Below are positions 55,195-64,000 of a stretch of DNA of 64,000 nucleotides, piece after piece. The notes under the pieces are model-generated. The model did not search any database, had not been told where the DNA came from, and saw only the letters and a list, made by a program, of their open reading frames with translations. The DNA lies in NCBI RefSeq assembly GCF_037893015.1, contig NC_133659.1, forward strand, positions 9,440,521 to 9,504,520, in the 5' to 3' direction. Each line of letters starts with the position of its first letter. Position 1 is the stretch's first letter. This DNA is from Macrotis lagotis. Lineage: Eukaryota; Chordata; Mammalia; Peramelemorphia; Peramelidae. The position numbers and the translations under genes were made by a program.

Positions 55195-55330
55195 TTATCT
55201 GGGAAATACAGATGATAAGATTAGCTATTCCTATATCTCACAATGATTGTTAGGATCAAATGCCATGAAATTTATGAAGTGTTTGGGAAACCCTAAAATG
55301 CTATATGGATATCAGTTGCAATCATCTCCC
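55195..55330 (+). repeat. MIR-type SINE 3' half
   Basis: TCTGGGAAATACAGATGATA, GATTGTTAGGATCAAATGCC and AATGCTATATGGATATCAGT. Confidence 0.65.
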
Positions 55331-55339
55331 CTTTTTCCA

Positions 55340-55510
55340 GAGACAGCATATGGTCAGTAAAATAGCATTAAAATGCCAGGATATCTGGATTGGATCTCTA
55401 ACCCTGAATCTCAAAGTCTCTCTTTCCACATGTGCAAAATGAGGATAAAAACATACTATCTCTCTCAACCAAGCTGCTGTGGGGAAGAGTGCTTTATAAA
55501 CTCAATGTGA
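55340..55510 (+). repeat. MIR-type SINE
   Basis: AGACAGCATATGGTCAGTAA, CACATGTGCAAAATGAGGAT and AGAGTGCTTTATAAACTC. Confidence 0.65.
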
Positions 55511-56869
55511 CTTGTCATCATTTAAAAGTCTGTAAGACTACAGTGTTATTTCTCTTTTATAGCTTCTCTAGGATGCCCAGCTGGGAAACAAAGGCAGCTA
55601 ATACTATTGTCACAGCAACTGACAAAACTTAAAGTTTTTTAAAATGCAAGTGAAGTCCGCCCCCCCCGGCCTCCCCCTATTTTTGTGATCAGAGATTTTT
55701 ATTTATTTTTAGAGATGTGAAATAAAATGTTGATCTTGTATTCCTTTATGAGAGGATGAAGGAAAAGGAACAGAATTTGGAAAATGCATGGCTTTTACTT
55801 GCTCCCTGCAGTTTCATTGTAGACTTATTTTTCTTCCTACCAAGTAAACCACACCTTCCAGAAAGTTCTAATTTTACCCTTATAGTTGGTTATATGTGTA
55901 TATCTATATCTATTTCCATATAGATATACATATACATATATATGCATGTATGTGTGCTATATTACACAAATATGCACACCTATGTATGTGTTTGTGTATG
56001 CAGTCCTTAAGCCAGCAGAAAGGGGATGGATAAAAGACACTGAAGAAAAATCCCTCTGATTCAGAATAATTCCTTTTCTCAGTCAATAATTCTAGATCTC
56101 ATCGGCCTAGAATTGTGACTCACACTCGGTCATGTTCTATAGTTTGCAGAACTTTCCCCAAAGTGAAAGCAATTTTTGTTTGGTCTTGATGTTTAGATGA
56201 AGGTAATAAGGAAGCTGCAAATACTTCTCTGTCTTGACAAATTAATGAGAATCATCCTAAGCTATTGGACAGAATCATGGATTTGGTATTCATCTTCAAC
56301 ATGAAATGCAATATTCCTAGAAAGTTAGTGCTTAAGGATGATATAACCTCTCTCCAGGTGATTCTGCTTTCTACAACCCTAACAAAAACAAACAAACAAA
56401 ACAAGATGCTGAACAAGACTCCCAATATAATTGGGATGAAACCAATTTGAGATGATGTCACATTCAAGAGAAACACATTGCAGCCAGGGTAGTTGAGACA
56501 TTATCAGATGTATTCATGGAAAATGAAAAGAGGCAAGAACAAGGGTTTTGTGAGGAGCATGTGTGCAGTAAAGGAGTTCTGTTTTGGAACTCTTGTGTTT
56601 TGCAGAGTTCAAAGGCCACCAGTGTGAAATCTTTGATCCAGTAGTTGGCTTAAATGGGTTATATGGGGATAACAAGAGCCCTCACCCCCCTCAGTCCCCA
56701 GGGGTGTTATGAGATTCACATGAAATAATGCTTAGTATATAGCACTGGCTCCTAGTACGTAATTTATAAACATGAGCTTTGGTTTGTGGTGGTTGTTGTT
56801 GCAATTAACCTACAGCAACCCAAGCACCAAATCTGCTAATGTTTGCCCTATCAATCAGCAGAAATTAGT
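55511..56869. other. Unassigned sequence with TA/TG tract
   Basis: TA/TG simple sequence at 55895-56000. 56660-56790 resembles a MIR 3' half (TTATGAGATTCACATGAAAT). Otherwise nothing recognised. Confidence 0.45.
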
Positions 56870-57060
56870 GCGATGCCATGGCCAAAGTATGGGGTTGGAG
56901 TTCAGGTGACCTGGATGCAAACCCCAGTCTTCCCTTTACAACCTGATTTACATTGAGAAAGTCATTCTTCTAGTTTATTTTCTTTAAACTTCAAAAAGTA
57001 GAATTGAACCAGATCACCTCTAGAGTTGATTGCAGCTCTAACACTATTATTCTATAAATG
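56870..57060 (+). repeat. MIR-type SINE
   Basis: GGTTGGAGTTCAGGTGACCT, CCAGATCACCTCTAGAGTTG and CTAACACTATTATTCTATAA. Confidence 0.65.
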
Positions 57061-57180
57061 AAAATGAGAACTATTTAAGGACTTATTATAGGGAAAAGTG
57101 CTGGGAATATACAAAGGAAAACAAAACAATCCCTCCTTTCAAAGAGCTTGCATTGGAATAGTATGAGAACACCCAGTCTA
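57061..57180 (-). repeat. L2 LINE 3' end, antisense
   Basis: AAGGACTTATTATAGGGAAAAGTGCTGG and CTTTCAAAGAGCTTGCATTG. Confidence 0.65.
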
Positions 57181-57355
57181 CAAGGGTTCAGCTGTAAGTC
57201 CAATGGTCAAATGGTCCTTAGGTTGAAGAGATGAAACCAAGGCATGGTATTATCAGTCATTCACATTGATAAAAAACATAGAGGTTCCCCACAAGGAACC
57301 ACTGGAAGTGCAATCGACTTCAGGAATGAGAACTTCTAGTCCAAAACCCTATAGT

Positions 57356-57497
57356 TGGGGTGGCTAGGTGGTGTAGTGGATAAAGCACCAGCCCTGGAGT
57401 CAGGAGTGCCTGGGTTCAAATCCGGTCTCAGACACTTAATAATTACCTAGCTGTGTGGCCTTGGGCAAGCCACTTAATCTCGTTTGCCTTGCCAAAA
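57356..57497 (+). mobile_element. WSINE-type SINE with perfect TSD
   Basis: GGGGTGGCTAGGTGGTGTAG through TTTGCCTTGCCAAAA. The 13-bp AAAACCCTATAGT flanks it at 57343-57355 and 57498-57510. Confidence 0.97.
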
Positions 57498-57540
57498 AAA
57501 ACCCTATAGTAGCCAGAAAATCAAAAAAAATATTGCGTTC

Positions 57541-57625
57541 CCTATGGGCCACACTGTGCTAAGTACTGGAAAAACTAATTACCAGCAGAGTCCCTCCCCT
57601 CAAGGAATTTACATCTAATGGCAGA
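57541..57625 (-). repeat. L2 LINE 3' fragment, antisense
   Basis: GCCACACTGTGCTAAGTACT and CTCAAGGAATTTACATCTAA. Confidence 0.6.
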
Positions 57626-57651
57626 TTGTCTTCAAAGGGGATCATACATCA

Positions 57652-57790
57652 GGAAATAATGTCATGACTCACAAGTGAATGGGATTTAAATGGAATAGAA
57701 CTGTTCACAGTCATCAGCCTTACCCTCTCCTCTGGAGTCCTCTGGGACCTGTGGTAAGATAAAGATCAGGATGACTAGAGATGAACTCAG
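57652..57790 (-). mobile_element. SINE-C, tail part
   Basis: ATGTCATGACTCACAAGTGA, ACCCTCTCCTCTGGAGTCCT and GATGACTAGAGATGAACTCA match the 51.4-kb copy in order. Confidence 0.7.
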
Positions 57791-58259
57791 TGCGGTGGGA
57801 GAAGACAACACACAAAAGAAATATCCAAGAGGAGGGGATGTGTGGGGCATACTTTCACTTTGTGTATTAATAAGACTGGTCTGAGCTTCCAGATCGAAGA
57901 GTTTTCTAGAAGATGAGGAGTACAGCTGGGATGCAGATGGATACCGGGAGGCAGGGCTGAAGCCTTTGCTTGGACAGTTGTCATGCCTCATTTCTACAAG
58001 GTTTGATCCCCTAGATGATGGCTATTATACTAGGGTAGAGATGTCTTGGATAGCACTCTATTTGGGGGACACTTAGGTCCTATGATTCCACGATTTATTA
58101 TATTTAGATTTTCTCTTACTATCAAAGGCAGACGTCATCAAATTAAATTAAAATCCATTTGAGAAATGTTTAATGGAATAAATAAAAATAAAAAAGAGAA
58201 ATATTTTTAATTTGTGGTTTCCTGAATCAATGTATAGCTTCAATGGTTTCTGTTTCCAA
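57791..58259. other. Unassigned sequence
   Basis: No family recognised. The minus-strand open frame at 57686-57991 overlaps the SINE-C copy and has no motif. Confidence 0.45.
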
Positions 58260-58400
58260 ATTTGGAGCCTGGAAGACCTGAGTTCCAATTCCACTCAGAT
58301 GCTTTGTAGGTCTGTGACAACATGAGGCAAGCCATGTAATCTTTCTAAACCTTCATTTTATTATTTGTCAAGGGCAAAGGGTAGATCTCAATTATTCAGT
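58260..58400 (+). repeat. MIR/MAR1-like SINE fragment
   Basis: TGGAAGACCTGAGTTCCAAT and GAGGCAAGCCATGTAATCTT. Confidence 0.6.
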
Positions 58401-58722
58401 TTTCTCCCCAATTTTATTTTGATGTTACCTTTAACCATAATTTTGTCATCTGGTGATATGACAAAGTATATGACAACCCCACCCCTAGCTTCTACCCCAA
58501 CCTCACAAAAAATGAATTAGGAAAAGGAGACAAAGATAGGACTGGATTGATCCAGGAGTGGGGCAAAGATCTCTTGGGCCTCCCTGGGTGCATTTTCCTG
58601 GTGGACTATATGCTGACCAAAGATTGCAATTTACCTATGAATACAAAAAGTCTCATTTGCTTGAGGTTTTATCCTTCCCCTTGGTAGAATGTCTGAAACT
58701 ACATGGGATATCATGCCTTGTG

Positions 58723-58725
<3 letters not shown>
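58401..58725. other. Unassigned sequence
   Basis: Nothing recognised. Confidence 0.45.

Positions 58726-58755
<30 letters not shown>
58726..58755 (+). repeat. (TG)15 microsatellite
   Basis: Thirty uninterrupted bases. Confidence 0.98.
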
Positions 58756-58756
<1 letters not shown>

Positions 58757-58784
58757 TCTATTATCCTGATCTGTTACTCAATTT

Positions 58785-59336
58785 CCTCATCAGTACCTGA
58801 TAGTTTTAATGACTGCCACTTTGTAATGTAGCTGGAAATCTGGTCACCTTCTTTCACATATGTTATTTTTTAACCATTTGTTCTTCCAGATGTTCTTCCA
58901 GAAGCTTCTTTGGAAGTTTTGCTGATATGGTATTGAAGAAGAAAATTAAATTAAGCAGAATTGTCCTTTTTTAAGTTATCTTAGGGGCAGCTAGGTGGCA
59001 CGGTGGATAGAGCACCAGCCATGGAGTCAGGAGAACCTGAGTTCAAATCTGGCCTCAGACACTTAATAATTACCTAGCTATGTGACCTTGAGCAAGCCAC
59101 ATAACCCCATTTGCCTTGCAAAAATCCTTTAAAAAAGTTATCTTGGCCCTGCTGAGCCATGAATAATTAATATTTCTCTACTTTTTATATTACTTGATTT
59201 GAGTGAAAAGTGTTTTGTAATTATGTAGGTATAGATGCTGGATTTGACTTAATAGATTTCCAAGTATTTTACACAGTCTGCAGTTATTTTTTTAATTTTT
59301 TTTGTCTGCAATTATTTCAAATAGAATTTGCTTTTT
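58785..59336 (-). mobile_element. L1 ORF2 fragment, antisense, carrying two WSINEs (L1-i)
   Basis: TTTGGAAGTTTTGCTGATAT, GAAAAGTGTTTTGTAATTAT and TTCCAAGTATTTTACACAGT are antisense L1 ORF2 blocks between RT and C-terminus. A WSINE splits it at 58983-59134 and another abuts at 59337. Confidence 0.78.
58983..59134 (+). mobile_element. WSINE-type SINE with perfect TSD
   Basis: AGGGGCAGCTAGGTGGCACG through TTTGCCTTGCAAAAATCC. AAGTTATCTT flanks it at 58973-58982 and 59135-59144. Confidence 0.97.
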
Positions 59337-59464
59337 GGGGAGGCTAGGTGGTACAGTGGATAGAGCACTGGCCCTAGAGTCAGAATTACCTGAGTTCAAA
59401 TCCAGCCTCAGACACTTAATAATTACCTAGCTGTGTGGCCTTGGGCAAGCCACTTAACCCCATT
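59337..59464 (+). mobile_element. WSINE-type SINE, 3'-truncated
   Basis: GGGGAGGCTAGGTGGTACAG to CACTTAACCCCATT. It stops before the TTGCCTTGCAAAA end and has no A-tail, probably from a later deletion. Confidence 0.94.
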
Positions 59465-60149
59465 AACATTTTGTGAGGGAGTCCATTTGTATGAAGCAAT
59501 TTCAATTGTTAAATTTTTATATTATGTTTTCTTTCTGTTTTTTCATATCAAGTTAAAGGTGGTCTCTATGACTATCTCTCTTAGTTATAGAATCAAGCCA
59601 AATTCATGTCATTTCCACATGTTAATCCTTGCAGTCCTTGAAGAAACTTACTATGTACCCATAGGTCTACTTTTCTAGTCTAACCACTGCCAAGTTCCTG
59701 TTTCCTTCAGTTTCTAGTACCCCCAAGAAAATAGTCACTTCTCTAGAAGTTGTATAGTTTTGCAAAGTCCTACCTAGATAGTGTTTTCCATAATTTAGTA
59801 ATACAATGTAAGAGTTCCAACCACTATAAATAAAAACAAGGCTCTTACTTCCCTACTTCTGGACTCATGGTTCTCTTCCATTATGCATTTAATCATTCAC
59901 TCATCTATTTGTTTCTTTTCTTATCTTGGCATTCACATAACACTGCTGCTTCATTGCTTCTACAATCCCCTAAAGCTCCCAGTTAGTTCTTTATATTTCC
60001 ACATACAAGTTGCTTTTCAAACACACCTCTCCAATCCTATACTCTTGTAGGTGATTTGTAAACTCCAGGGTAGAAGAGGAGGAGTCTTTCACCTTATAAG
60101 ATTCAGTACATTCTAATGAGGTCCTTTTTGATGATTTTCTCATCTGACA
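59465..60149. other. Unassigned sequence
   Basis: May continue the CR1/L3 element to its right, but no block is clear. Confidence 0.4.
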
Positions 60150-60560
60150 TATGGTTTATTTTCCCCAGTATTGTGTCATTTGCAAATTTGATAAATGTGG
60201 CACATATTTTTTAACCCAAGTCATTGATTAAAATGAGTAGCAGCGCAAGGCCAAACACAGATCTCTGGGCTATGCCATTAACCATTGTACTCTGGGCTTA
60301 AAATGATGCATTAATCAAAAATCAAAGTAGTAGGTCATTTACCCAGTTCTTAATACTTCTACCTGAAGTGTCGGCCAGCCCATAGGTTTTTATTTTGTGC
60401 AAAAGGATTTCATATGAGACACTTTTCCTGGTGTTTTGTGGAATTCTAGCTGACCTATTGTCATGACCATCCTTCAGTCTGTTAATTCTGGTAACTCAGT
60501 CACAAAAAAGAAATCAGACTAGTTGGGTAATGGCTTGTTTTTGAAGAAAATATAAGGGCT
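60150..60560 (-). mobile_element. CR1/L3-type LINE fragment
   Basis: GTGTCATTTGCAAATTTGAT, AGGCCAAACACAGATCTCTG and TCGGCCAGCCCATAGGTTTT are the antisense of CR1/L3 ORF2 C-terminal blocks in order. No reading frame survives. Confidence 0.75.
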
Positions 60561-60734
60561 TTTATAGATCACTACTCTCTACAAGCACACAAATGACCCC
60601 TTTAATAATGTATACCCTAAAATGTTGAGAGGTTCATTTCCAATATTTTAAGGGTTTTCCTTTATTTAAAGGTTGCCATTCAATTTCCCTATCTGCCATC
60701 TTGTGATGGCTATTCCTTTCTCTGGGACTGTCCA

Positions 60735-60850
60735 TAGATGGAGACATCCTTAAGGGAAGAGACCCTGTTTTGCCTCTATATGTCCTCAGAACTTAGCACT
60801 GTGCCTAGCACCAGGTAGATACTTATGAAATAAGTTGTTGTTGACTTCAT
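60735..60850 (+). repeat. L2 LINE 3' end
   Basis: TTAAGGGAAGAGACCCTGTT, AACTTAGCACTGTGCCTAGC and ACCAGGTAGATACTTATGAA. Confidence 0.72.
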
Positions 60851-61284
60851 TTGATCATGCCTTGACCATTATGCTTGCCTTGGCATTTGTTTGGGTTTTT
60901 TTTAATAGTACTATGGGAGATGGTTTACCTTGACCAGTGATTGAAATGCTTTAGTACAACCTATGTGCTCTCTCATCATGTCATATTTCAGGTACATTTT
61001 AACTATACCCAAACCCAAAGAATGTGGTCTCTGACACAGAGAAACAGCTTTAAGTAATTTAAGTAAATTAAGTAACTTGTCCTCTCTTGGTTGTTGTAAT
61101 CTGTCCAACAACTCTCAGTAATATAATCTTTTTCATATTCCTCCTCCTGACTGAAATATGACTGGAAAATATCCATTTTTTGCCATTTTATAAAAATCAT
61201 TTCTCATTCCTACAATATGACAATTCTATGACATTTTTCTTTATACAAAGACATCCATTTCCTCTCTATCCTTTCATTCATTAA
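60851..61284. other. Unassigned sequence
   Basis: Nothing recognised. Confidence 0.45.
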
Positions 61285-61975
61285 CTGTCCTGTCTGGTCA
61301 GAACAGCATTTGGAGAGCTGTGTTCAAGTTGAGATGCCATATTTGAAGAAGGACTTGAAGTCATCCAGAGGATGGGGACCAGAATGAGAAATGTAAAAAC
61401 TATATCATATTATGATCACTTGAAGGATCAGGGATCATTTAGCCAGAAAAAGTTAAAAAAAGTATGAAAGTGAGGAGAGGGCAGGCATGGGAGCTATCTT
61501 AGAGTATATGAAAAGTTCACAATTGGAACAGGGAATAAACTTTTTATGCTTGGCTCAGAATACAGGGCTAGGATCAATGTCTGGACAGTCTAGAGCAGGG
61601 CTGTCCAAAATGTGGCCCACAGGGCAATTTTATGTGATCCATCTGTGGGTTTCCTAAATGCTTTAGCTGAACTACCACAGGGCTCTCACTAAAATGACAA
61701 ATCAAAATATATTGCCTATTGTTTCAATAAAAAACTTTTGAAGGCAAGGTTGGACAGTCCTGGTCTAGAGAAAGATTTTGACTCATTAAAAGGTAAACTA
61801 TTTCTAAAAATCAGAATTAGATAAGGATTGAATGAGCTACCTCAGAAAGTAATGTGTGCTCCATTGATGGAGCATACTGAGCAAAGTCCACAGGATTACT
61901 TGGTCAAGATTTCATAGAGAGATTCCAGGGTGATGGTCAAACTGATCTGTGAGCTTCTTTCCACATCTGAATTTT
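61285..61975 (+). mobile_element. CR1/L3-type LINE 3' part, split by a hAT MITE
   Basis: AAGGACTTGAAGTCATCCAG, CACTTGAAGGATCAGGGATC and GGAGCTATCTTAGAGTATAT precede the MITE. TTGAATGAGCTACCTCAGAA and TGATCTGTGAGCTTCTTTCC follow it. This is CR1/L3 3' order. Confidence 0.72.
61596..61762. mobile_element. 167-bp hAT-type MITE
   Basis: A short non-autonomous DNA transposon. The ends CAGGGCTGTCCAA and TTGGACAGTCCTG are 13-bp terminal inverted repeats matching at 12 of 13. The 8-bp GTCTAGAG directly flanks both ends (61588-61595, 61763-61770), the exact size of a hAT duplication. Subterminal TGTGGCCCACAGGGC resembles Charlie-group elements. It encodes nothing and would have needed a transposase in trans. 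Confidence 0.95.
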
Positions 61976-62017
61976 TTTTGATTTCATCACCTATACTTAA
62001 TTAATTAAAACTCAATA

Positions 62018-62165
62018 GGGGCAGCTAGGTAGTGTGGTAGAAAGAGCACTTGTCCTGGAGTCAGGAGGAACTGAGTTCAAATCCAGTCTCACACACTTAA
62101 TACTTAGTTGTGTGACCTTGGACATGTCTCTTAACCCTTTACCTAGCAAAAATAAAACAAACAAA
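62018..62165 (+). mobile_element. WSINE-type SINE
   Basis: GGGGCAGCTAGGTAGTGTGG, TCACACACTTAATACTTAGT and CCTAGCAAAAATAAAAC. The flanks AAAACTCAATAGG and AAAAGCTTAATGG are an imperfect duplication. Confidence 0.94.
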
Positions 62166-62779
62166 AAAACAAAAAGCAAAGCATAAAAGCTTAATGGATT
62201 TATTCAAGATGGGAAATATATTAAAGTGCAAGATGCTGATGCTAAATAATTAAATACAAAGCCATTTAGCATATGCTAAGTAGGTAAATACCAAGACAGA
62301 ACAGCCAGAGAAAGACAGAGATAGAATCATATAAAGAGAGAATTTATTAAGCACTTACTCTATACCAGATTTCCAACTCATCTTTGTGGCTACAAGAATC
62401 CATGATTACATACAAACAAAATAAAAGTAGTAGCAGTAGAGCAAGCAGCAGATTGCTTTGATAACCAAAGCCAAAGGGTGGGTACTGCTTTAGAATCTTG
62501 TAAACTAATCAATCACTCCCATGTCTTGATCATGGGTACCCACTAAAGCCCTCTAAGCAATAATAGTTTTGGGTACCCTCTGCTTTGCAGTAGACTGGAA
62601 CTCACACTGGAATTATGCAAGTCATAAAAAGTGAGATGTTACCACCATAGTCATATTAGATTTTCTAAGAAGATAGAAAAGGAAAACTGCAAATCCTGGA
62701 GAAAAAAATTACAAATCTTGTCATAAAATAGGAATCTAAATCATTATTAGTGGAGTTCTGAAATAGTCCAGGCATTCTT
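62166..62779. other. Unassigned sequence
   Basis: 62340-62400 resembles an antisense L2 3' end (TTATTAAGCACTTACTCTAT). Otherwise nothing recognised. Confidence 0.4.
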
Positions 62780-64000
62780 ATTTATTTTAAATGATTTCCC
62801 CTAGCTACATGAAAAACAAGTTTCAACATTTACTTCCAAAACCTTGAGTTCCAAATCCTCTCCTCTCCTCCCATCTCACTTCCCCTATTGAGAATGTAAG
62901 TTACTTGGTGTAGGTTAAAAATGTGTAGCCATGAAAAATATTACTACAATAGTCAAACTCCCCACATCCACAAAAAGAGAAACCTCAAGAAAAATAAAGT
63001 GAAAGAAAAGAAAAAAGTATGTTTCAATCTGTATTCAGATACTATTAACTGTCTTTGGGATGGATAGCTATCTTTATCACAGGTCCTTCAGAGTTCTCTT
63101 GGATCATAGCATTGTAAAGAAAAGGTAGGTCATTCACAGCTGATCATCCTACAATATTGCAGTTAAGTTGTATACAGTACATTTCCCATTGCATCTGCTC
63201 GTGTAAGGTTTTACTGAGAGCATCCTCTTCATCTTTTCCCATAACAGAACAGCATTCCATCACAATCACAAACCACAATTTGCTCAGTCATTCCCCAACC
63301 ACTGGGCACTCCCTCAGTCTCCAGCTCCACACCACCAGAAGAGAGTTGCTATAAATATCCCTGTACATAAAGATTCCTTTCTTCCTGTATTTTATCTCTT
63401 CTGGAATATAGACCCGCCATTGGCATCATTAGGCCAAAAGGTAGGCATGGTTTTATATTCCTCTGTTCATAGCTCCAAATTGCTCTGCAGAATTGTTGCA
63501 TCACTTCACAAATCCTCCAACAATGCATCAATGTCTCAATTTCCCTACATCCCTTTAAAATTTTGTCACTTTATCCTTCTGTCCTATTAACCAATCTTGT
63601 AGTTGGAAGGTAATAATTTAGAATTGGTCCAGACTGCATTTCTCCTATCAATAGTGAGACAGGACATTTAAAAAAAATATATTTAAATAAATTGTATTGA
63701 TAACCTCATCTGAAATCTGTTCATAACTCTTGATCATTTATCATTTAGGGAATGGTTCTTTTTTTTTATACATTTCACTCAGTTCTCTTGTTTGAGAAAT
63801 GAGGTCTTTATCAGAGAAACTTTTTTCAATATTTTTTCCTGTAGTTTCTTTTGCTAGCTGTATTTCCTTTCATCCTATTCCCCCTCACTATCATTTATTC
63901 TATTTTCTCTCTCCATTTACCCTGTCCCTCCTCAAAAAAAATGTGTTGCATCTGGCTATGCTTTCCAACTATCTTCCCTCCATTTTAGTACCAGGCCCTC
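62780..64000 (-). mobile_element. L1 LINE running off the right edge (L1-j)
   Basis: Antisense 3' UTR (62780-63200), then the ORF2 C-terminus. The frame at 63349-63531 gives MMHCWRICEVMQQFCRAIW, equivalent to LLHCWWSCELIQPFWRAIW in L1-f. To the right of about 63825 the sequence stops matching ORF2 as seen in L1-a and L1-e and becomes purine-rich on the minus strand, like an L1 spacer. The left end is the 3' end; the 5' end lies outside the window. Confidence 0.85.

Overview
This window looks like nuclear DNA from a marsupial mammal. It is AT-rich and intergenic or intronic, and I could find no gene I can defend. The lineage call rests on the repeats. There are about twelve copies of a tRNA-derived SINE of WSINE type, with a head like GGGGCAGCTAGGTGGCACAG and a body motif like CTTAATAATTACCTAGCTG. 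There are about eight copies of a MAR1-type CORE-SINE whose tail matches an RTE/BovB-like LINE that is itself present here, plus several diverged L1 copies. The CTTAATAATTACCTAGCTG form is, as far as I recall, the Australian (Australidelphian, for example dasyurid) type rather than the American opossum form. That last step is inference from memory.

Layout. 0.4-6.3 kb: two L1 pieces in opposite orientation, one a decayed ORF2 with 3' UTR (+), the other a rare 5'-complete L1 with promoter region and ORF1 but no ORF2 (-). 6.3-14 kb: SINEs, an RTE/BovB-like LINE (-) split by about 650 bp, and (TA)23 and (GA)n microsatellites. 14-23 kb: a MAR1 SINE interrupted by a short L1, an antisense L2, long unassigned stretches, two unexplained short open frames at 15.3-16.3 kb, and one candidate conserved non-coding element near 21.5 kb. 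23-29 kb: a CR1/L3 LINE split by a WSINE, and a nearly identical 153-bp direct duplication at 26.4 and 27.4 kb. 29-41 kb: SINEs, L2 ends, a CTA/CTG array and two L1 fragments. 41-50 kb: a young 5'-truncated L1 with an 18-bp target-site duplication, older L2, MIR and L1. 50-64 kb: a second CTA/CTG array, three SINE families, an antisense L1 carrying two WSINEs, CR1/L3 in both orientations, a 167-bp hAT MITE with a perfect 8-bp target-site duplication, and an L1 running off the right edge.

Nothing here acts as a gene set or an operon-like system. The biology is retrotransposition history. L1 enzymes probably moved the WSINEs, and RTE enzymes probably moved the MAR1 SINEs because they share a tail. 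Nesting gives an order: MIR, L2 and CR1/L3 are oldest, then RTE, MAR1 and hAT, with WSINE and L1 most recent. Nearly all short open frames in the window are repeat remnants or chance. I found no CRISPR, tRNA, rRNA or clear protein-coding exon. Repeat boundaries were set by eye and may be off by tens of bases.
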